Shown: positions 34,140 through 42,142 of the stretch, one piece after another
Layout of the letters: every line of letters starts with the position of its first letter
Position numbering within the stretch: position 1 is the stretch's first letter
Assembly: GCF_943372915.1 (NCBI RefSeq)
Contig: NZ_CALSAN010000005.1
Span: forward strand, 62,001 to 126,000
DNA: 64,000 nt
From: Ferrovibrio terrae_A
Lineage (GTDB): Bacteria > Pseudomonadota > Alphaproteobacteria > Ferrovibrionales > Ferrovibrionaceae
Reading direction: 5' to 3'
The notes under the pieces: model-generated
The model's database searches: none
What the model was told of the DNA's origin: nothing
Seen by the model: only the letters and a program-made list of their open reading frames with translations
Made by a program: the position numbers and the translations under genes

Positions 34140-34360
34140 CCGACGCGCTCCAGCGACTTGATCGGCCCGCGCGGGCGGCCCGACTTCTCGGCAATGTCGC
34201 GGTCCTGCGCCTCGATGAAGGCGCGGGCGACATCCTGCTCGTCGTCAAACTGGCCGAACTTGTCGACCGGCACCTTGCGGTTCGAGGTCTGGGCGCCATC
34301 CTGGTAGGTGACGTTGAACATCGCGAAGGCGGAATTCGGATTGAATTTTTTCTTGGCCAT
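34136..34360 (-). CDS. Small conserved hypothetical protein
   Basis: 74 residues, basic at the start (MAKKKFNPNSAFAMFNVTYQ) and mixed-charge afterwards (VPVDKFGQFDDEQDVARAFI and EAQDRDIAEKSGRPRGPI). No signal peptide, helix or known motif. The aromatic-rich opening and defined helix DEQDVARAFIEAQDRDI suggest a small folded protein. It follows a 65-residue gene by 33 bases on the same strand, then the cold-shock gene further upstream, so the three may be co-expressed. Function unknown. Confidence 0.65.
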   Translation of the reverse strand: MAKKKFNPNSAFAMFNVTYQDGAQTSNRKVPVDKFGQFDDEQDVARAFIEAQDRDIAEKSGRPRGPIKSLERVG

Positions 34361-34393
34361 GGGGGGTACTCCGGGGGCTTTTACGCAGGCAGC

Positions 34394-34591
34394 TCAGTTT
34401 TGGCCCGGCTCAGCGCTGCCCGGCTCGTCGGTGCCCGGCTCGTCAAGACTGTCGCCATCTTCCGGCGGCAGGCCGGCGGCCTTGCGGCGTTCGGATTCCT
34501 CCTGCCGGCGCTGCAGCTTCTCCTGCTTCTTCTGTTCCTTGGCGCGGGTGCGTTCGGCGCGCTGCTGGTTGTAATTCGGCTTGAACGCCAT
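34394..34591 (-). CDS. Small charged coiled-coil protein
   Basis: 65 residues: MAFKPNYNQQRAERTRAKEQ, then a strongly basic coil (KKQEKLQRRQEESERRKAAG), ending in an acidic tail (DSLDEPGTDEPGSAEPG). This short layout is common in alphaproteobacterial proteins annotated as hypothetical; the basic coil could bind nucleic acid. It lies between the cold-shock terminator and the 74-residue gene. GGGAGG stands about five to ten bases before the ATG. Function unknown. Confidence 0.65.
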   Translation of the reverse strand: MAFKPNYNQQRAERTRAKEQKKQEKLQRRQEESERRKAAGLPPEDGDSLDEPGTDEPGSAEPGQN

Positions 34592-34632
34592 CGCGCGCCC
34601 TCCCGTGCAATCCTGTCATCCTGAAAAGCGAA

Positions 34633-34656
34633 GGGGCGCCCGTTGCCGGACGCCCC
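34633..34656 (-). terminator. Intrinsic terminator after the cold-shock gene
   Basis: On the minus strand GGGGCGTCCG and CGGGCGCCCC form a 10-bp stem (one G-U pair) with GCAA tetraloop, then TTCGCTTTTC. It starts 24 bases after the stop of the cold-shock gene. Confidence 0.9.
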
Positions 34657-34679
34657 CCGATACCTTGCGGCCTGTTGGC

Positions 34680-34889
34680 TCAGAGAGCCTTCAGGTTCAC
34701 CGCCGAGGTCTTGCCGCGCTTCGGGTCGCGCTGTTCCTCGAAGGAGACCTTCTGGCCTTCATTCAGGGTGCTCAGACCAGCGCGCTCGACAGCGGAGATG
34801 TGGACGAAAACGTCCGCGCCGCCAGCTTCCGGCTGGATGAAACCGTAACCCTTGGTGCCGTTAAACCACTTCACAGTGCCGTTGGCCAT
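34680..34889 (-). CDS. Cold-shock protein, CspA family
   Basis: 69-residue single cold-shock domain that binds single-stranded RNA and DNA and melts RNA structure. RNP1 (KGYGFIQPE) and RNP2 (VFVHISAVE) are intact with the usual aromatic residues, and the chain ends KTSAVNLKAL. The start is ATG 34889 (MANGTVKWFNG); a longer reading to 34931 adds no domain. The 346-base region up to the divergent gene leaves room for a long structured leader, as known for cspA-type genes, and a plausible promoter lies about 140 bases upstream. It ends in a strong terminator. Which Csp paralogue this is, cold-induced or constitutive, cannot be told. Confidence 0.95.
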   Translation of the reverse strand: MANGTVKWFNGTKGYGFIQPEAGGADVFVHISAVERAGLSTLNEGQKVSFEEQRDPKRGKTSAVNLKAL

Positions 34890-35029
34890 GTGTGTATTCC
34901 TCGTCTCAGATGGTAGCAGCGACGCACTCATGTGCGGCGCATCAGACTATGTCCAGGGGCTTGTGGTCTGGACACCCATCGAAGACGAAGGGGTAACAGG
35001 CCGGCAGTCCGTAGTAGAATGACGCCCCT

Positions 35030-35057
35030 AACATAGGGAGTTTTGCCATTCCTGCAA
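35030..35057 (-). promoter_or_regulatory. Possible sigma-70-type promoter with leader for the cold-shock gene
   Basis: On the minus strand TTGCAG (35057-35052) and TATGTT (35035-35030) are spaced by 16 bases. Transcription from here would give a leader of about 130 bases before ATG 34889. This is a motif match only. Confidence 0.35.
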
Positions 35058-35235
35058 GGCCGGCAGATCGGAAAGACGCCGCCGCCCTGGCATAAGTCGA
35101 CCAAGTATAACGCAAAACTGCCCGGCCGGTTCCCCGGCTGCGGCGCCAATACCTGCAATTGCTGGCCGATTTGCGATTGATTCACACCGGACCCGGGGGT
35201 AATCAGGCGGCTCCGGAGCGGAAGACCAAGCAAAA

Positions 35236-36333
35236 ATGACCGCCGATCACCCCCTGGCCGAAAGCACCGCCCTGCGGCAGCTGCATACGATCCTGTTCGA
35301 TCTCTGGCGCTTTGGCAGCAATGCGCTGGTCGGCTGGCGGCCGTCGCGGCTGGGCATCGAGATCATCACCCTGCCCAAGGTGCGGCTGTTCACCGACCAC
35401 GGCCGGCATCTGCCGGTGTTTGCCGAGGGCAGCCTGATGGAGGGCGGCAAGCTGGACGAGGCCGCCCGCCTGCTGGAGGTGCAGCCGGTCGAGCTGCGGC
35501 TGGAGACGCCGATCGGGCCCGGCCCCGGCGAGATCGCCCCGGCGCTGGTCGAGCGCATGTTCCGGCTGTTCACCGTGAGCAAGACGCAGCATCGCGCCGT
35601 GCTGCTGCTCGATATCGTCGGCTTCTCCAAGGCGAGCCCGGAGGACCAGGCGGCCCAGCTCACCACGCTGGAATTCTCGCTCAACCTGGCCGAAGAGATG
35701 GCGCGCGGCCATGGCCTGGGCGTCAGCTTCGGCCGCACCACCACCGGCGACGGCTTCTATGTGTGGAACGAGCGCTCCGGCCTGCGTGCCGATATCGACT
35801 TCTTCTGCGCGGTGGCGATCTTCCAGATCCTGTTCGCCGCGCTGCGCCGCACCGCCACCACGGCCGCCGCCGTGCCGGTGCTGCGGCTGTGCCTGAGCAT
35901 TGGCAGCCATTTCCTCTACCACCAGCCGCGCAAGGACGGCAGCGATGGCGGCGCCTTCATCGTCGGCGATGTCACCATCAAGGTGGCGCGCCTGATCGGC
36001 ACCGCGGCGCCGGACCAGATGCTGGTCGGCGATTTCGAGCGCCCGCTGGGCCTCGGCCACAAGAGCTGCAACACCGAAACCTTCTTAAGTGCAGTGAGCG
36101 AGCGGCTGGCGAGCCTGAAAGAGCTGCGCGTGCTGGGCTATCGCATCGACCGCATCAGCTTCTACCTCACCGGCCCGCGCGATGCGGAAGGCCGTCATGC
36201 CCCGATGCTGATCCGCATCACCGACAAGCATGGCTTCGAGCATGGCTGCTACAACGCCAAGCTCAATGCCTTTGCCGAACAGGGCGAGCCTTATTACTGC
36301 GGGCTGCAGCACACGGATCTGGAAACCCGCTAG
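35236..36333 (+). CDS. Divergent cyclase-homology-domain protein
   Basis: 365 residues. Residues about 118-270 echo a class III cyclase domain: RAVLLLDIVGFSKASPEDQ with Asp126, RTTTGDGFYVWN with Asp172 (the two metal positions), LRLCLSIGSHF, and AFIVGDVTIKVARLIG. In the last segment, the transition-state Asn of the usual GDTVNVAAR is replaced by Ile, and the region upstream lacks the usual Lys before GD. It may thus be a degenerate or altered cyclase. Outer parts (1-115 and 290-365) match nothing I know; the C-terminus includes RITDKHGFEHGCYNAKLNAF. It overlaps the convergent pentapeptide gene by four bases. Confidence 0.65.
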   Translation: MTADHPLAESTALRQLHTILFDLWRFGSNALVGWRPSRLGIEIITLPKVRLFTDHGRHLPVFAEGSLMEGGKLDEAARLLEVQPVELRLETPIGPGPGEIAPALVERMFRLFTVSKTQHRAVLLLDIVGFSKASPEDQAAQLTTLEFSLNLAEEMARGHGLGVSFGRTTTGDGFYVWNERSGLRADIDFFCAVAIFQILFAALRRTATTAAAVPVLRLCLSIGSHFLYHQPRKDGSDGGAFIVGDVTIKVARLIGTAAPDQMLVGDFERPLGLGHKSCNTETFLSAVSERLASLKELRVLGYRIDRISFYLTGPRDAEGRHAPMLIRITDKHGFEHGCYNAKLNAFAEQGEPYYCGLQHTDLETR

Positions 36334-37523
36334 CGCCGGCAGGCGGCGAGGTCGAAGCCATCCAGCCGGGCGCCATCAAGCTGGGCGCCGGTGAAATCGG
36401 TGGCGAGATGCCGGCCGCTGAAGTTGCCGTCGCCCTGATAGATCGGCAGGCGCCCGGGATTGGCGCCGCGCAGATCGGCCCAGCGCAGATTGGCCTCGAT
36501 GAAGCGCAGGCCGGCGATACGGGCCTCGGCAAAGCTGGCGCCGGCGAGATTGGCGCGCAGGAAACTGGCGAGCAGCAGGCTGGCACGGTCGAAGCGGCAG
36601 CCGCGCAGGTCGCAGTCGCTGAAATCGGCACCATCCAGCTCCAGGCCGGAGAAGTCGTGATAGGGGAAGCCCTGGCCGGCCAGGCTGAGCTGGCTGCCTG
36701 TCGCGCCATCGGACTGCATCCAGGCGCGATGCTGTGCAATCGCCGCCGCCAGATCGGGGGCGAAGTCCAGCGCCGTCACCAGCCGCGGCGCGGTCTCGAA
36801 GCCGGCCGCATCGGTGCCGCGGATCACCGCATCGGTGAAATCGGCGCCGGCCGCACTCACCTTCTCCACCGTGGCATTGACGATCTGCGCGCCGGTCAGC
36901 TTCGCGCCGGTCAGCCGCGTGCCGACCAGCTTGGAATCGCTCAGGTTCGCGCCGCTCAGATTGGCATAGGACAGATCGGCATCGCGCAGGTTGCTGCCGA
37001 AGAAATTGGCGCCCGACAGATCGGCGCCGACCAGCGAGGCGCCGCTGAGATCGACGCCGGAGAACTGGGCCCGCGAGGCGGTGGCATATTCCAGCAGGCA
37101 GTTGCTGAGATCGGAGACATCGATGCCGGCGCGGATCTGGCTGGCGGCGCCGTCGCGATGCTGGCTGGGCCGCATCATCACGCCGCCGCGGAAATCGGCC
37201 TCGACCAGCACGGTGTTGTTGAGATTGGCGCCGCGCAGCGTGGTGCCGCGCAGGATCGCCCGCGTCAGGTTGGCACTCTGCAGGTCGGCCCGGGCCAGAT
37301 CGGCGCCGAACAGGTCGGCCTCGGCCAGGTCGGCGCGCGACAGACGGGCCGAACGCAGGTTGCTGCCGGCCAGCCGGGCGCGCTGCATGGCGCGGCCCTC
37401 GAAATTGGCGTTCTCAAGATCCCGATGCGCCAGGTCGAGGATGTCGGCCGCAAGGCTGCCGGGATCCCAGGACAGAGGGTCATGGGAGGCGAGCGGGATG
37501 CGATTATGAGTAGCAGTGGTCAT
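36330..37523 (-). CDS. Pentapeptide-repeat protein
   Basis: 397 residues dominated by A(D/N)LXX repeats that build a right-handed beta helix. Two blocks are visible: residues about 33-115 (LENANFEGRAMQRARLAGSN and on to LVEADFRGG) and 150-235 (FSGVDLSGASLVGADLSGAN and on). A non-repeat insert lies at about 235-285, then a third block (FSGLELDGADFSDCDLRGCR). Such proteins can act as scaffolds or DNA mimics; this one lacks the simple square-coil length of Qnr, so topoisomerase protection is not claimed. There is no signal peptide. The long reading frame on the opposite strand is an echo of the repeat. Confidence 0.9.
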   Translation of the reverse strand: MTTATHNRIPLASHDPLSWDPGSLAADILDLAHRDLENANFEGRAMQRARLAGSNLRSARLSRADLAEADLFGADLARADLQSANLTRAILRGTTLRGANLNNTVLVEADFRGGVMMRPSQHRDGAASQIRAGIDVSDLSNCLLEYATASRAQFSGVDLSGASLVGADLSGANFFGSNLRDADLSYANLSGANLSDSKLVGTRLTGAKLTGAQIVNATVEKVSAAGADFTDAVIRGTDAAGFETAPRLVTALDFAPDLAAAIAQHRAWMQSDGATGSQLSLAGQGFPYHDFSGLELDGADFSDCDLRGCRFDRASLLLASFLRANLAGASFAEARIAGLRFIEANLRWADLRGANPGRLPIYQGDGNFSGRHLATDFTGAQLDGARLDGFDLAACRR

Positions 37524-37606
37524 GGCGTTGCGATTTTTGCGGGCGCCTGTTTACCACATCCCGTTCGTATACAAAGGACTCTCTTTTATACCGGTTCAAA
37601 AATGAA

Positions 37607-37634
37607 ACGGCCCGAATCGCGAGATCCGGGCCGT
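37607..37634 (-). terminator. Intrinsic terminator of the pnt operon
   Basis: On the minus strand ACGGCCCG and CGGGCCGT form an 8-bp stem with a 12-base loop, followed by TTCATTTTTG. It lies about 50 bases past the pntB stop. Confidence 0.88.
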
Positions 37635-37683
37635 CTGGAATTGTCAGACTACAATTTTCTCAGGGCGTTACAGCCCTTTGGGG

Positions 37684-39081
37684 TCAGAGCCCCTTCACGA
37701 TGTCCTCGACCATCTTCTTGGCGTCGGCCAATAACATCATCGTGTTGTCCTTGTAGAACAGCCCGTTGTCGATACCCGCGTAACCAGACGCCATCGAGCG
37801 CTTCACGAACAGCACGGTCTTGGCCTTGTCGACATCGAGAATCGGCATGCCGAAGATCGGGCTCTTGGGGTCGTCGCGCGCCGCCGGGTTGGTGACGTCG
37901 TTGGCGCCGATGACGAAGGCAACATCGGCGGTCTGGAATTCGGAGTTGATCTCCTCCAGCTCGAACACCTCGTCATAGGACACATTGGCTTCGGCCAGCA
38001 GCACGTTCATATGGCCCGGCATGCGGCCCGCCACCGGATGGATGGCGTATTTCACTTCCACGCCCTCTTCCTTCAGCTTGTCGCCCATTTCGCGCAGCGC
38101 ATGCTGGGCCTGCGACACCGCCATGCCATAGCCCGGCACGATGATGACCTTGCCGGCATTCTTCATGATGAAGGCGGCGTCATCGGCCGAACCCTTCTTG
38201 TAGGGACGGTCCACCTTTTCGCCGCCGGCTGCCGCCGAGGTGTCGCCACCGAAGCCGCCGAGGATGACGTTGAACAGCGAGCGGTTCATGCCCTTGCACA
38301 TGATGTAGGACAGGATCGCGCCCGAGGAACCGACCAGCGCGCCGGTGACGATCAGCGCCGGGTTCTGCAGGGTGAAGCCGATGCCGGCCGCGGCCCAGCC
38401 GGAATAGCTGTTCAGCATCGAGACGACGACGGGCATGTCGGCGCCGCCAATCGGGATGATGATGGTGAAGCCGACGATCAGCGCCAGCACGGTGACGGCC
38501 CAGAACAGCTCGCGGCTGGGCGCCATGCAGAAGGCGACGACCAGGGCGAGGATGGCGAGGCCGATCAGGGCATTCAGGTAATGCTGGCCCTTGAAGATCA
38601 CCGGGCTGCCCGAGACCAGGCCCTGCAGCTTGGCAAAGGCCACCAGCGAACCGGAGAAGGTGATGATGCCGATCACCACGCCGAGCGACATTTCGATGCG
38701 CGCCGCCACCGTGAGCTGGCCGGCCGCATTGAGAATGCCGTAGGGCGCCGGATTGTAGAAGGCTGCCGCCGCCACCAGCACGGCGGCGAGACCGACCAGG
38801 CTGTGCATGGCGGCCACCAGCTGCGGCATCGCCGTCATCTGGATGCGCCGCGCAAGCACTGTGCCGACGCCGCCGCCGATCACCAGGGCGACCAGCACCC
38901 AGACAATCGAACCCGACAGGTCGCCGAGATTGGCGATGGTGGTGACCACGGCAATGCCCATGCCGGTCATGCCGTAGAAGTTGCCCTTGCGGCTGGTTTC
39001 CGGCGAGGACAGCCCGCGCAGCGCCAGGATGAACAGGATGGAGCTGACGAGATACAGCAGCGCAGTCAGTTGGATCGACAT
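37684..39081 (-). CDS. pntB: NAD(P) transhydrogenase subunit beta
   Basis: 465 residues. It completes the proton-translocating transhydrogenase, which makes NADPH from NADH at the cost of proton motive force. Residues 1-280 form about nine membrane helices (for example LTALLYLVSSILFILALRGL and LVALVIGGGVGTVLARRIQM); the C-terminal 180 residues are the NADP(H)-binding domain with VIIVPGYGMAVSQAQHALRE, IHPVAGRMPGHMNVLLAEA and VAFVIGANDVTNPAA. Last gene of aa3-IV, pntAA, pntAB, pntB, ten bases after pntAB. A terminator follows. Confidence 0.97.
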   Translation of the reverse strand: MSIQLTALLYLVSSILFILALRGLSSPETSRKGNFYGMTGMGIAVVTTIANLGDLSGSIVWVLVALVIGGGVGTVLARRIQMTAMPQLVAAMHSLVGLAAVLVAAAAFYNPAPYGILNAAGQLTVAARIEMSLGVVIGIITFSGSLVAFAKLQGLVSGSPVIFKGQHYLNALIGLAILALVVAFCMAPSRELFWAVTVLALIVGFTIIIPIGGADMPVVVSMLNSYSGWAAAGIGFTLQNPALIVTGALVGSSGAILSYIMCKGMNRSLFNVILGGFGGDTSAAAGGEKVDRPYKKGSADDAAFIMKNAGKVIIVPGYGMAVSQAQHALREMGDKLKEEGVEVKYAIHPVAGRMPGHMNVLLAEANVSYDEVFELEEINSEFQTADVAFVIGANDVTNPAARDDPKSPIFGMPILDVDKAKTVLFVKRSMASGYAGIDNGLFYKDNTMMLLADAKKMVEDIVKGL

Positions 39082-39091
39082 AGCGCGGCCC

Positions 39092-39391
39092 TCACTTCTT
39101 TTCTTTTTTCTTGTACATCGCCAGCATGCGCTGCGTGACGAGGAAGCCGCCGAAGATATTCACGGCGGCCAGCGCGATGGCGAGCAGGCCGAAAATCTTG
39201 GACGCGTCGAAGGTGGCTGAGGCACCGGCGGCGATCAGGGCGCCAACGATGATGACCGAGGAGATCGCGTTGGTGACGCTCATCAGCGGCGTGTGCAGCG
39301 CCGGCGTCACGCTCCAGACCACGTAATAGCCGACGAAGCAGGCCAGCGCGAAGACCGTGAGCAGCGAGAAGAAGGAATATACCTCACCCAT
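39092..39391 (-). CDS. pntAB: NAD(P) transhydrogenase subunit alpha, membrane part
   Basis: 99 residues carrying the three to four membrane helices that in E. coli sit at the C-terminus of PntA (FSLLTVFALACFVGYYVVWS, HTPLMSVTNAISSVIIVGAL, KIFGLLAIALAAVNIFGGFL). In alphaproteobacteria this part is a separate polypeptide, so the enzyme is built from three proteins. ATG 39391 has GAGGGG upstream and begins two bases after the pntAA stop. It ends in a basic KKKEKK. Readings that start further upstream belong to the pntAA end. Confidence 0.95.
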   Translation of the reverse strand: MGEVYSFFSLLTVFALACFVGYYVVWSVTPALHTPLMSVTNAISSVIIVGALIAAGASATFDASKIFGLLAIALAAVNIFGGFLVTQRMLAMYKKKEKK

Positions 39392-39393
39392 GA

Positions 39394-40545
39394 TCAATTC
39401 CCCTCTTTCAGCTGCGGATGGACAATCTGGCCGTCGCGCACCACGCAGGTGCCCGTCACCGTCTCGTCCTCGAGATTGAACTTGAAAACCTTGCCATCCT
39501 TGTCCCAATGCGGGCTGAGGAAATTCCACAGGTTCTTGGCATAGAGGTTGGAGGCATCGACCGGCACGCGGCTGGGGTAGTTGCTGTAGCCGACGACCTT
39601 GACGCCGTTCACATCCACCACCTGGTCAACCTTCGACAGCGGGCAGTTGCCGCCGGACTCAACTGCCAGATCGATGATGACCGAACCCGGACGCATGGAG
39701 CGCACCATTTCCTCGGTGACCAGCACCGGCGCGGGCCGGCCGGGAATCAGCGCGGTGGTGATGATGATATCCTGCTTCTTCACCGTTTCGGCGATCAGGG
39801 CGGCCTGCTTGGCCTTGTACTCGGCCGACATTTCCTTGGCGTAGCCGCCAGCGGTCTGCGAGCTGCGGGCTTCCTCGTCATCGACCCAAACGAACTTGCC
39901 GCCCAGGCTTTCAACCTGTTCCTTGGTGGCCGGGCGAACATCGGTGGCCGAGACCACGGCGCCGAGACGCTTGGCGGTGGCAATCGCCTGCAGGCCGGCA
40001 ACGCCGACACCCATGATGAAAACGCGGGCCGGCGCGATGGTGCCGGCCGAAGTCATCATCATCGGGAAGGCGCGGCCGAAATGCTGGGCCGCATCCAGCA
40101 CCGACTTGTAGCCGGCGAGATTAGACTGCGAGGACAGGATGTCCATCGACTGGGCGCGCGTGATGCGCGGCATCAGTTCCATGGCGTAGGCCGAGATGCC
40201 GGCGGCGGCATAGGCCTTGACCTGGTCGCGCTGCTGCAGCGGCTGCAGGGCGGCAACCAGAACCGCGCCTTTTTTCAGCAGCGCCAGTTCGTCATTGCCC
40301 TCGGCCGCCGTCATCGGGCGCTGCACCTTCAGCACCAGATCGGCATCGCCGAGCGTGGCCTTTGCATCGGCGCCGATCTGCGCGCCCATGGCGGTGTATT
40401 GATCGTCGGGGATATCGGCCGCCATGCCGGCGCCGGTCTCGACAACAACCGTGCAGCCCAGGCCGACGAATTTCTTCACCGTTTCCGGCGAGGCCGCGAC
40501 GCGCTTTTCACCGGCGCGACGTTCCTTCGGTATTCCGATTTTCAT
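39394..40545 (-). CDS. pntAA: NAD(P) transhydrogenase subunit alpha, soluble NAD-binding part
   Basis: 383 residues, the NAD(H)-binding domain I of the transhydrogenase, related to alanine dehydrogenase. It has IGIPKERRAGEKRVAASPET at the N-terminus, MTSAGTIAPARVFIMGVGVA, GLQAIATAKRLGAVVSATDV and the loop RPATKEQVESLGGKFVWVDD, then TALIPGRPAPVLVTEEMV. ATG 40545 (MKIGIPKER) is used; a longer reading from 40581 has no match. It stands first of the pnt genes and is preceded by the aa3-oxidase subunit IV gene 61 bases upstream on the same strand. Confidence 0.96.
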   Translation of the reverse strand: MKIGIPKERRAGEKRVAASPETVKKFVGLGCTVVVETGAGMAADIPDDQYTAMGAQIGADAKATLGDADLVLKVQRPMTAAEGNDELALLKKGAVLVAALQPLQQRDQVKAYAAAGISAYAMELMPRITRAQSMDILSSQSNLAGYKSVLDAAQHFGRAFPMMMTSAGTIAPARVFIMGVGVAGLQAIATAKRLGAVVSATDVRPATKEQVESLGGKFVWVDDEEARSSQTAGGYAKEMSAEYKAKQAALIAETVKKQDIIITTALIPGRPAPVLVTEEMVRSMRPGSVIIDLAVESGGNCPLSKVDQVVDVNGVKVVGYSNYPSRVPVDASNLYAKNLWNFLSPHWDKDGKVFKFNLEDETVTGTCVVRDGQIVHPQLKEGN

Positions 40546-40606
40546 GATTGGACTCCCCCCGGGACGCGAAATCGGCGGCACCCGCGGGCGCCGCCGGGCA
40601 GATCAA

Positions 40607-40744
40607 TCAGACCACGAAGATCGCCAGCAGGATCAGCAGGATGATGATCGCGATGCTGCTCCACTTGGTCATTGTCATGAAACCAGCCCAGGCTGCCTTG
40701 TGCTGGCTGATGTCCATGGTGCCCATCTTGTGCTCTTCGGCCAT
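40607..40744 (-). CDS. aa3-type cytochrome c oxidase subunit IV
   Basis: A 45-residue gene: MAEEHKMGTMDISQHKAAWA, GFMTMTKWSSIAIIILLILL, ending AIFVV. The MDIS..(K)..AGFM...W pattern followed by one membrane helix is that of the bacterial aa3 oxidase subunit IV family (PF07835), the small helix that packs beside subunits I and III. In alphaproteobacteria it is often encoded away from the other oxidase genes and commonly just upstream of the pnt operon, as here. No oxidase subunit I-III genes are in this window. Confidence 0.88.
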   Translation of the reverse strand: MAEEHKMGTMDISQHKAAWAGFMTMTKWSSIAIIILLILLAIFVV

Positions 40745-40885
40745 AGTACCCTCTGATCGGTCGGTTTAGGGATTAACGTCGCTAGACGCTTGAATCGGGC
40801 GGGATATTACGCTGCCGGCAGAAGCCCGCACAACCCTTCACCCACTTGGGGGCGGGCCGATCCTTGGCCGGTTTCACCGGTCATT

Positions 40886-41785
40886 TCAGGCAATAAGCCC
40901 AACCAGTTGGCCGATCCGGCGGTTGGCCGCCGTGATGCGCGCCTGTCCGGCGGGATCAGCCGGGGTCGCGGGGCCGGCCTGCCCGGTGGTTTGGGCTGTG
41001 GCTGCGTCAGCCTCACCGGCTTCGGCCTCCTGCTGTTCCCGTTCGGCCCGCTTTTCCTCGCGGATCTGGGCCAGCGCCTGCAGCCGCAACTGCGCGGCCG
41101 CAGCGGCCACCGCACGGTCCTGCCCCGAGGGATCGGCCGGCGCCAGCGCGGCAGCGGCCACCTGCGTGGCCTTCTGCAACGTGGCCTCGGGATCATTCTC
41201 GGCGCTGAGATCGATGGCGACCTCGCCCGAGGTGGCATACATCTGGCCGTCCGGTCCGCGGGTGTAACTGTAGCTGGGCGCGCCGGCATGGGCACCACCG
41301 GCCGCCGCATGGGCGCGCTCATGGGCCCGCACCTTGGCATCGATCTGCTTGAGCTTGGCGACCTGCGCCTGTTCCTCTTCGCTCAGCTCGCCGGATGCGG
41401 CAGCATCGCTGCGGCCGGATTGACCGGCCTCCTGTGCCGTCAGCAAGGTGGCCCCGGCCAGCCGTCCGCCGCCGGTGGCGACAGCACCGCCGGACGCGGA
41501 TGCAGAGCCGGAATTGCGGCGCGGCGCGAAGCCAGTCTGCTGCTGGCCCTGCGGTTGCTGACTCTGCTGTTGCTGGGCCTGCTGCTGCTGGGCGGCGCTG
41601 GCGGCTGACAGAGACAGGCCGGGGAACTGCGCCTGCAGGGTGGCGCGATTGAGGGCACCATGCTCACCGCAATCCAGCGACGCGCAGACAGCACTGCCGT
41701 CATTGGCCAGGCTTTGCGGCGTGGCCGTCGAACTGCCGTAGCCCTGGATCGTGCCCGGCGAGAAAAGCGACAGGCTGCCGATCAT
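40886..41785 (-). CDS. Putative metalloprotease, SprA/CJM1_0395 family
   Basis: 299 residues. The N-terminal 130 are low-complexity, Gln- and Ala/Ser-rich. The conserved domain starts at LSEEEQAQVAKLKQIDAKVR, then HERAH in VRAHERAHAAAGGAHAGAPS (an HExxH zinc-type motif), YSYTRGPDGQMYATSGEVAI, and DPEATLQKATQVAAAALAPA with PSGQDRAVAAAAAQLRLQAL. This is the SprA-related domain; proteolysis is predicted from the motif but not shown for this family. There is no clear signal peptide at the start given. It stands alone. Confidence 0.85.
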   Translation of the reverse strand: MIGSLSLFSPGTIQGYGSSTATPQSLANDGSAVCASLDCGEHGALNRATLQAQFPGLSLSAASAAQQQQAQQQQSQQPQGQQQTGFAPRRNSGSASASGGAVATGGGRLAGATLLTAQEAGQSGRSDAAASGELSEEEQAQVAKLKQIDAKVRAHERAHAAAGGAHAGAPSYSYTRGPDGQMYATSGEVAIDLSAENDPEATLQKATQVAAAALAPADPSGQDRAVAAAAAQLRLQALAQIREEKRAEREQQEAEAGEADAATAQTTGQAGPATPADPAGQARITAANRRIGQLVGLIA

Positions 41786-41884
41786 GCCCGCTGCCGTGAA
41801 ATGTTGTTACAGAGTTTTATTTTCGGCGCAAAACCGGGCCGCGGCAACCGGAAATCCGCACGGAATCAGCGCCTGCGCCGCCCG

Positions 41885-42088
41885 TCAATGCCTGCGGCGC
41901 TGGCCCACCCGGGTCAGCCGGGTGCCGTTGCCGCGCGGGACCGGCATGTCGCCCGTATCAGGCTGCACGCCATGGGCGCCATAGACCTCGTCGTCGCTGC
42001 CGCGATGGCGCTCAAGGTCGGTTTCAAAGGCCTGCGGTTCATGGCCGGCGGATGGATCAGCAGGATGGATCGGCTTTTGCGGTGGCAT
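41885..42088 (-). CDS. Small hydrophilic protein
   Basis: 67 residues: MPPQKPIHPADPSAGHEPQA, then FETDLERHRGSDDEVYGAHG and a C-terminus ending RLTRVGQRRRH. GGAG stands seven bases before the ATG, which supports a real start. The acidic middle and basic end have no motif I know. It lies between the UbiB-like gene and the SprA-like gene on the same strand as both. The support is a good start signal and a sensible composition; without a homologue it could still be spurious. Confidence 0.5.
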   Translation of the reverse strand: MPPQKPIHPADPSAGHEPQAFETDLERHRGSDDEVYGAHGVQPDTGDMPVPRGNGTRLTRVGQRRRH

Positions 42089-42142
42089 GGCGGATCTCCA
42101 GATTTGCTGTGCTTCCCCGCGGCTGCGTGACGCCTGACTGCC

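Noticed and set aside
34890..35235. A riboswitch or small RNA gene in the long gap before the cold-shock gene
   Set aside because: I can see a possible promoter and leader but no recognisable riboswitch core or independent terminator.
35763..37895. 710-codon plus-strand frame with repeated IGxxxA-type peptides
   Set aside because: Its repetitiveness is an echo of the pentapeptide repeat on the other strand; its first part lies in the frame of the cyclase-like gene's shadow.
41660..42130. 156-codon plus-strand frame across the 41885-42088 gene
   Set aside because: No start signal or motif; the minus-strand small frame has a ribosome binding site and better composition.
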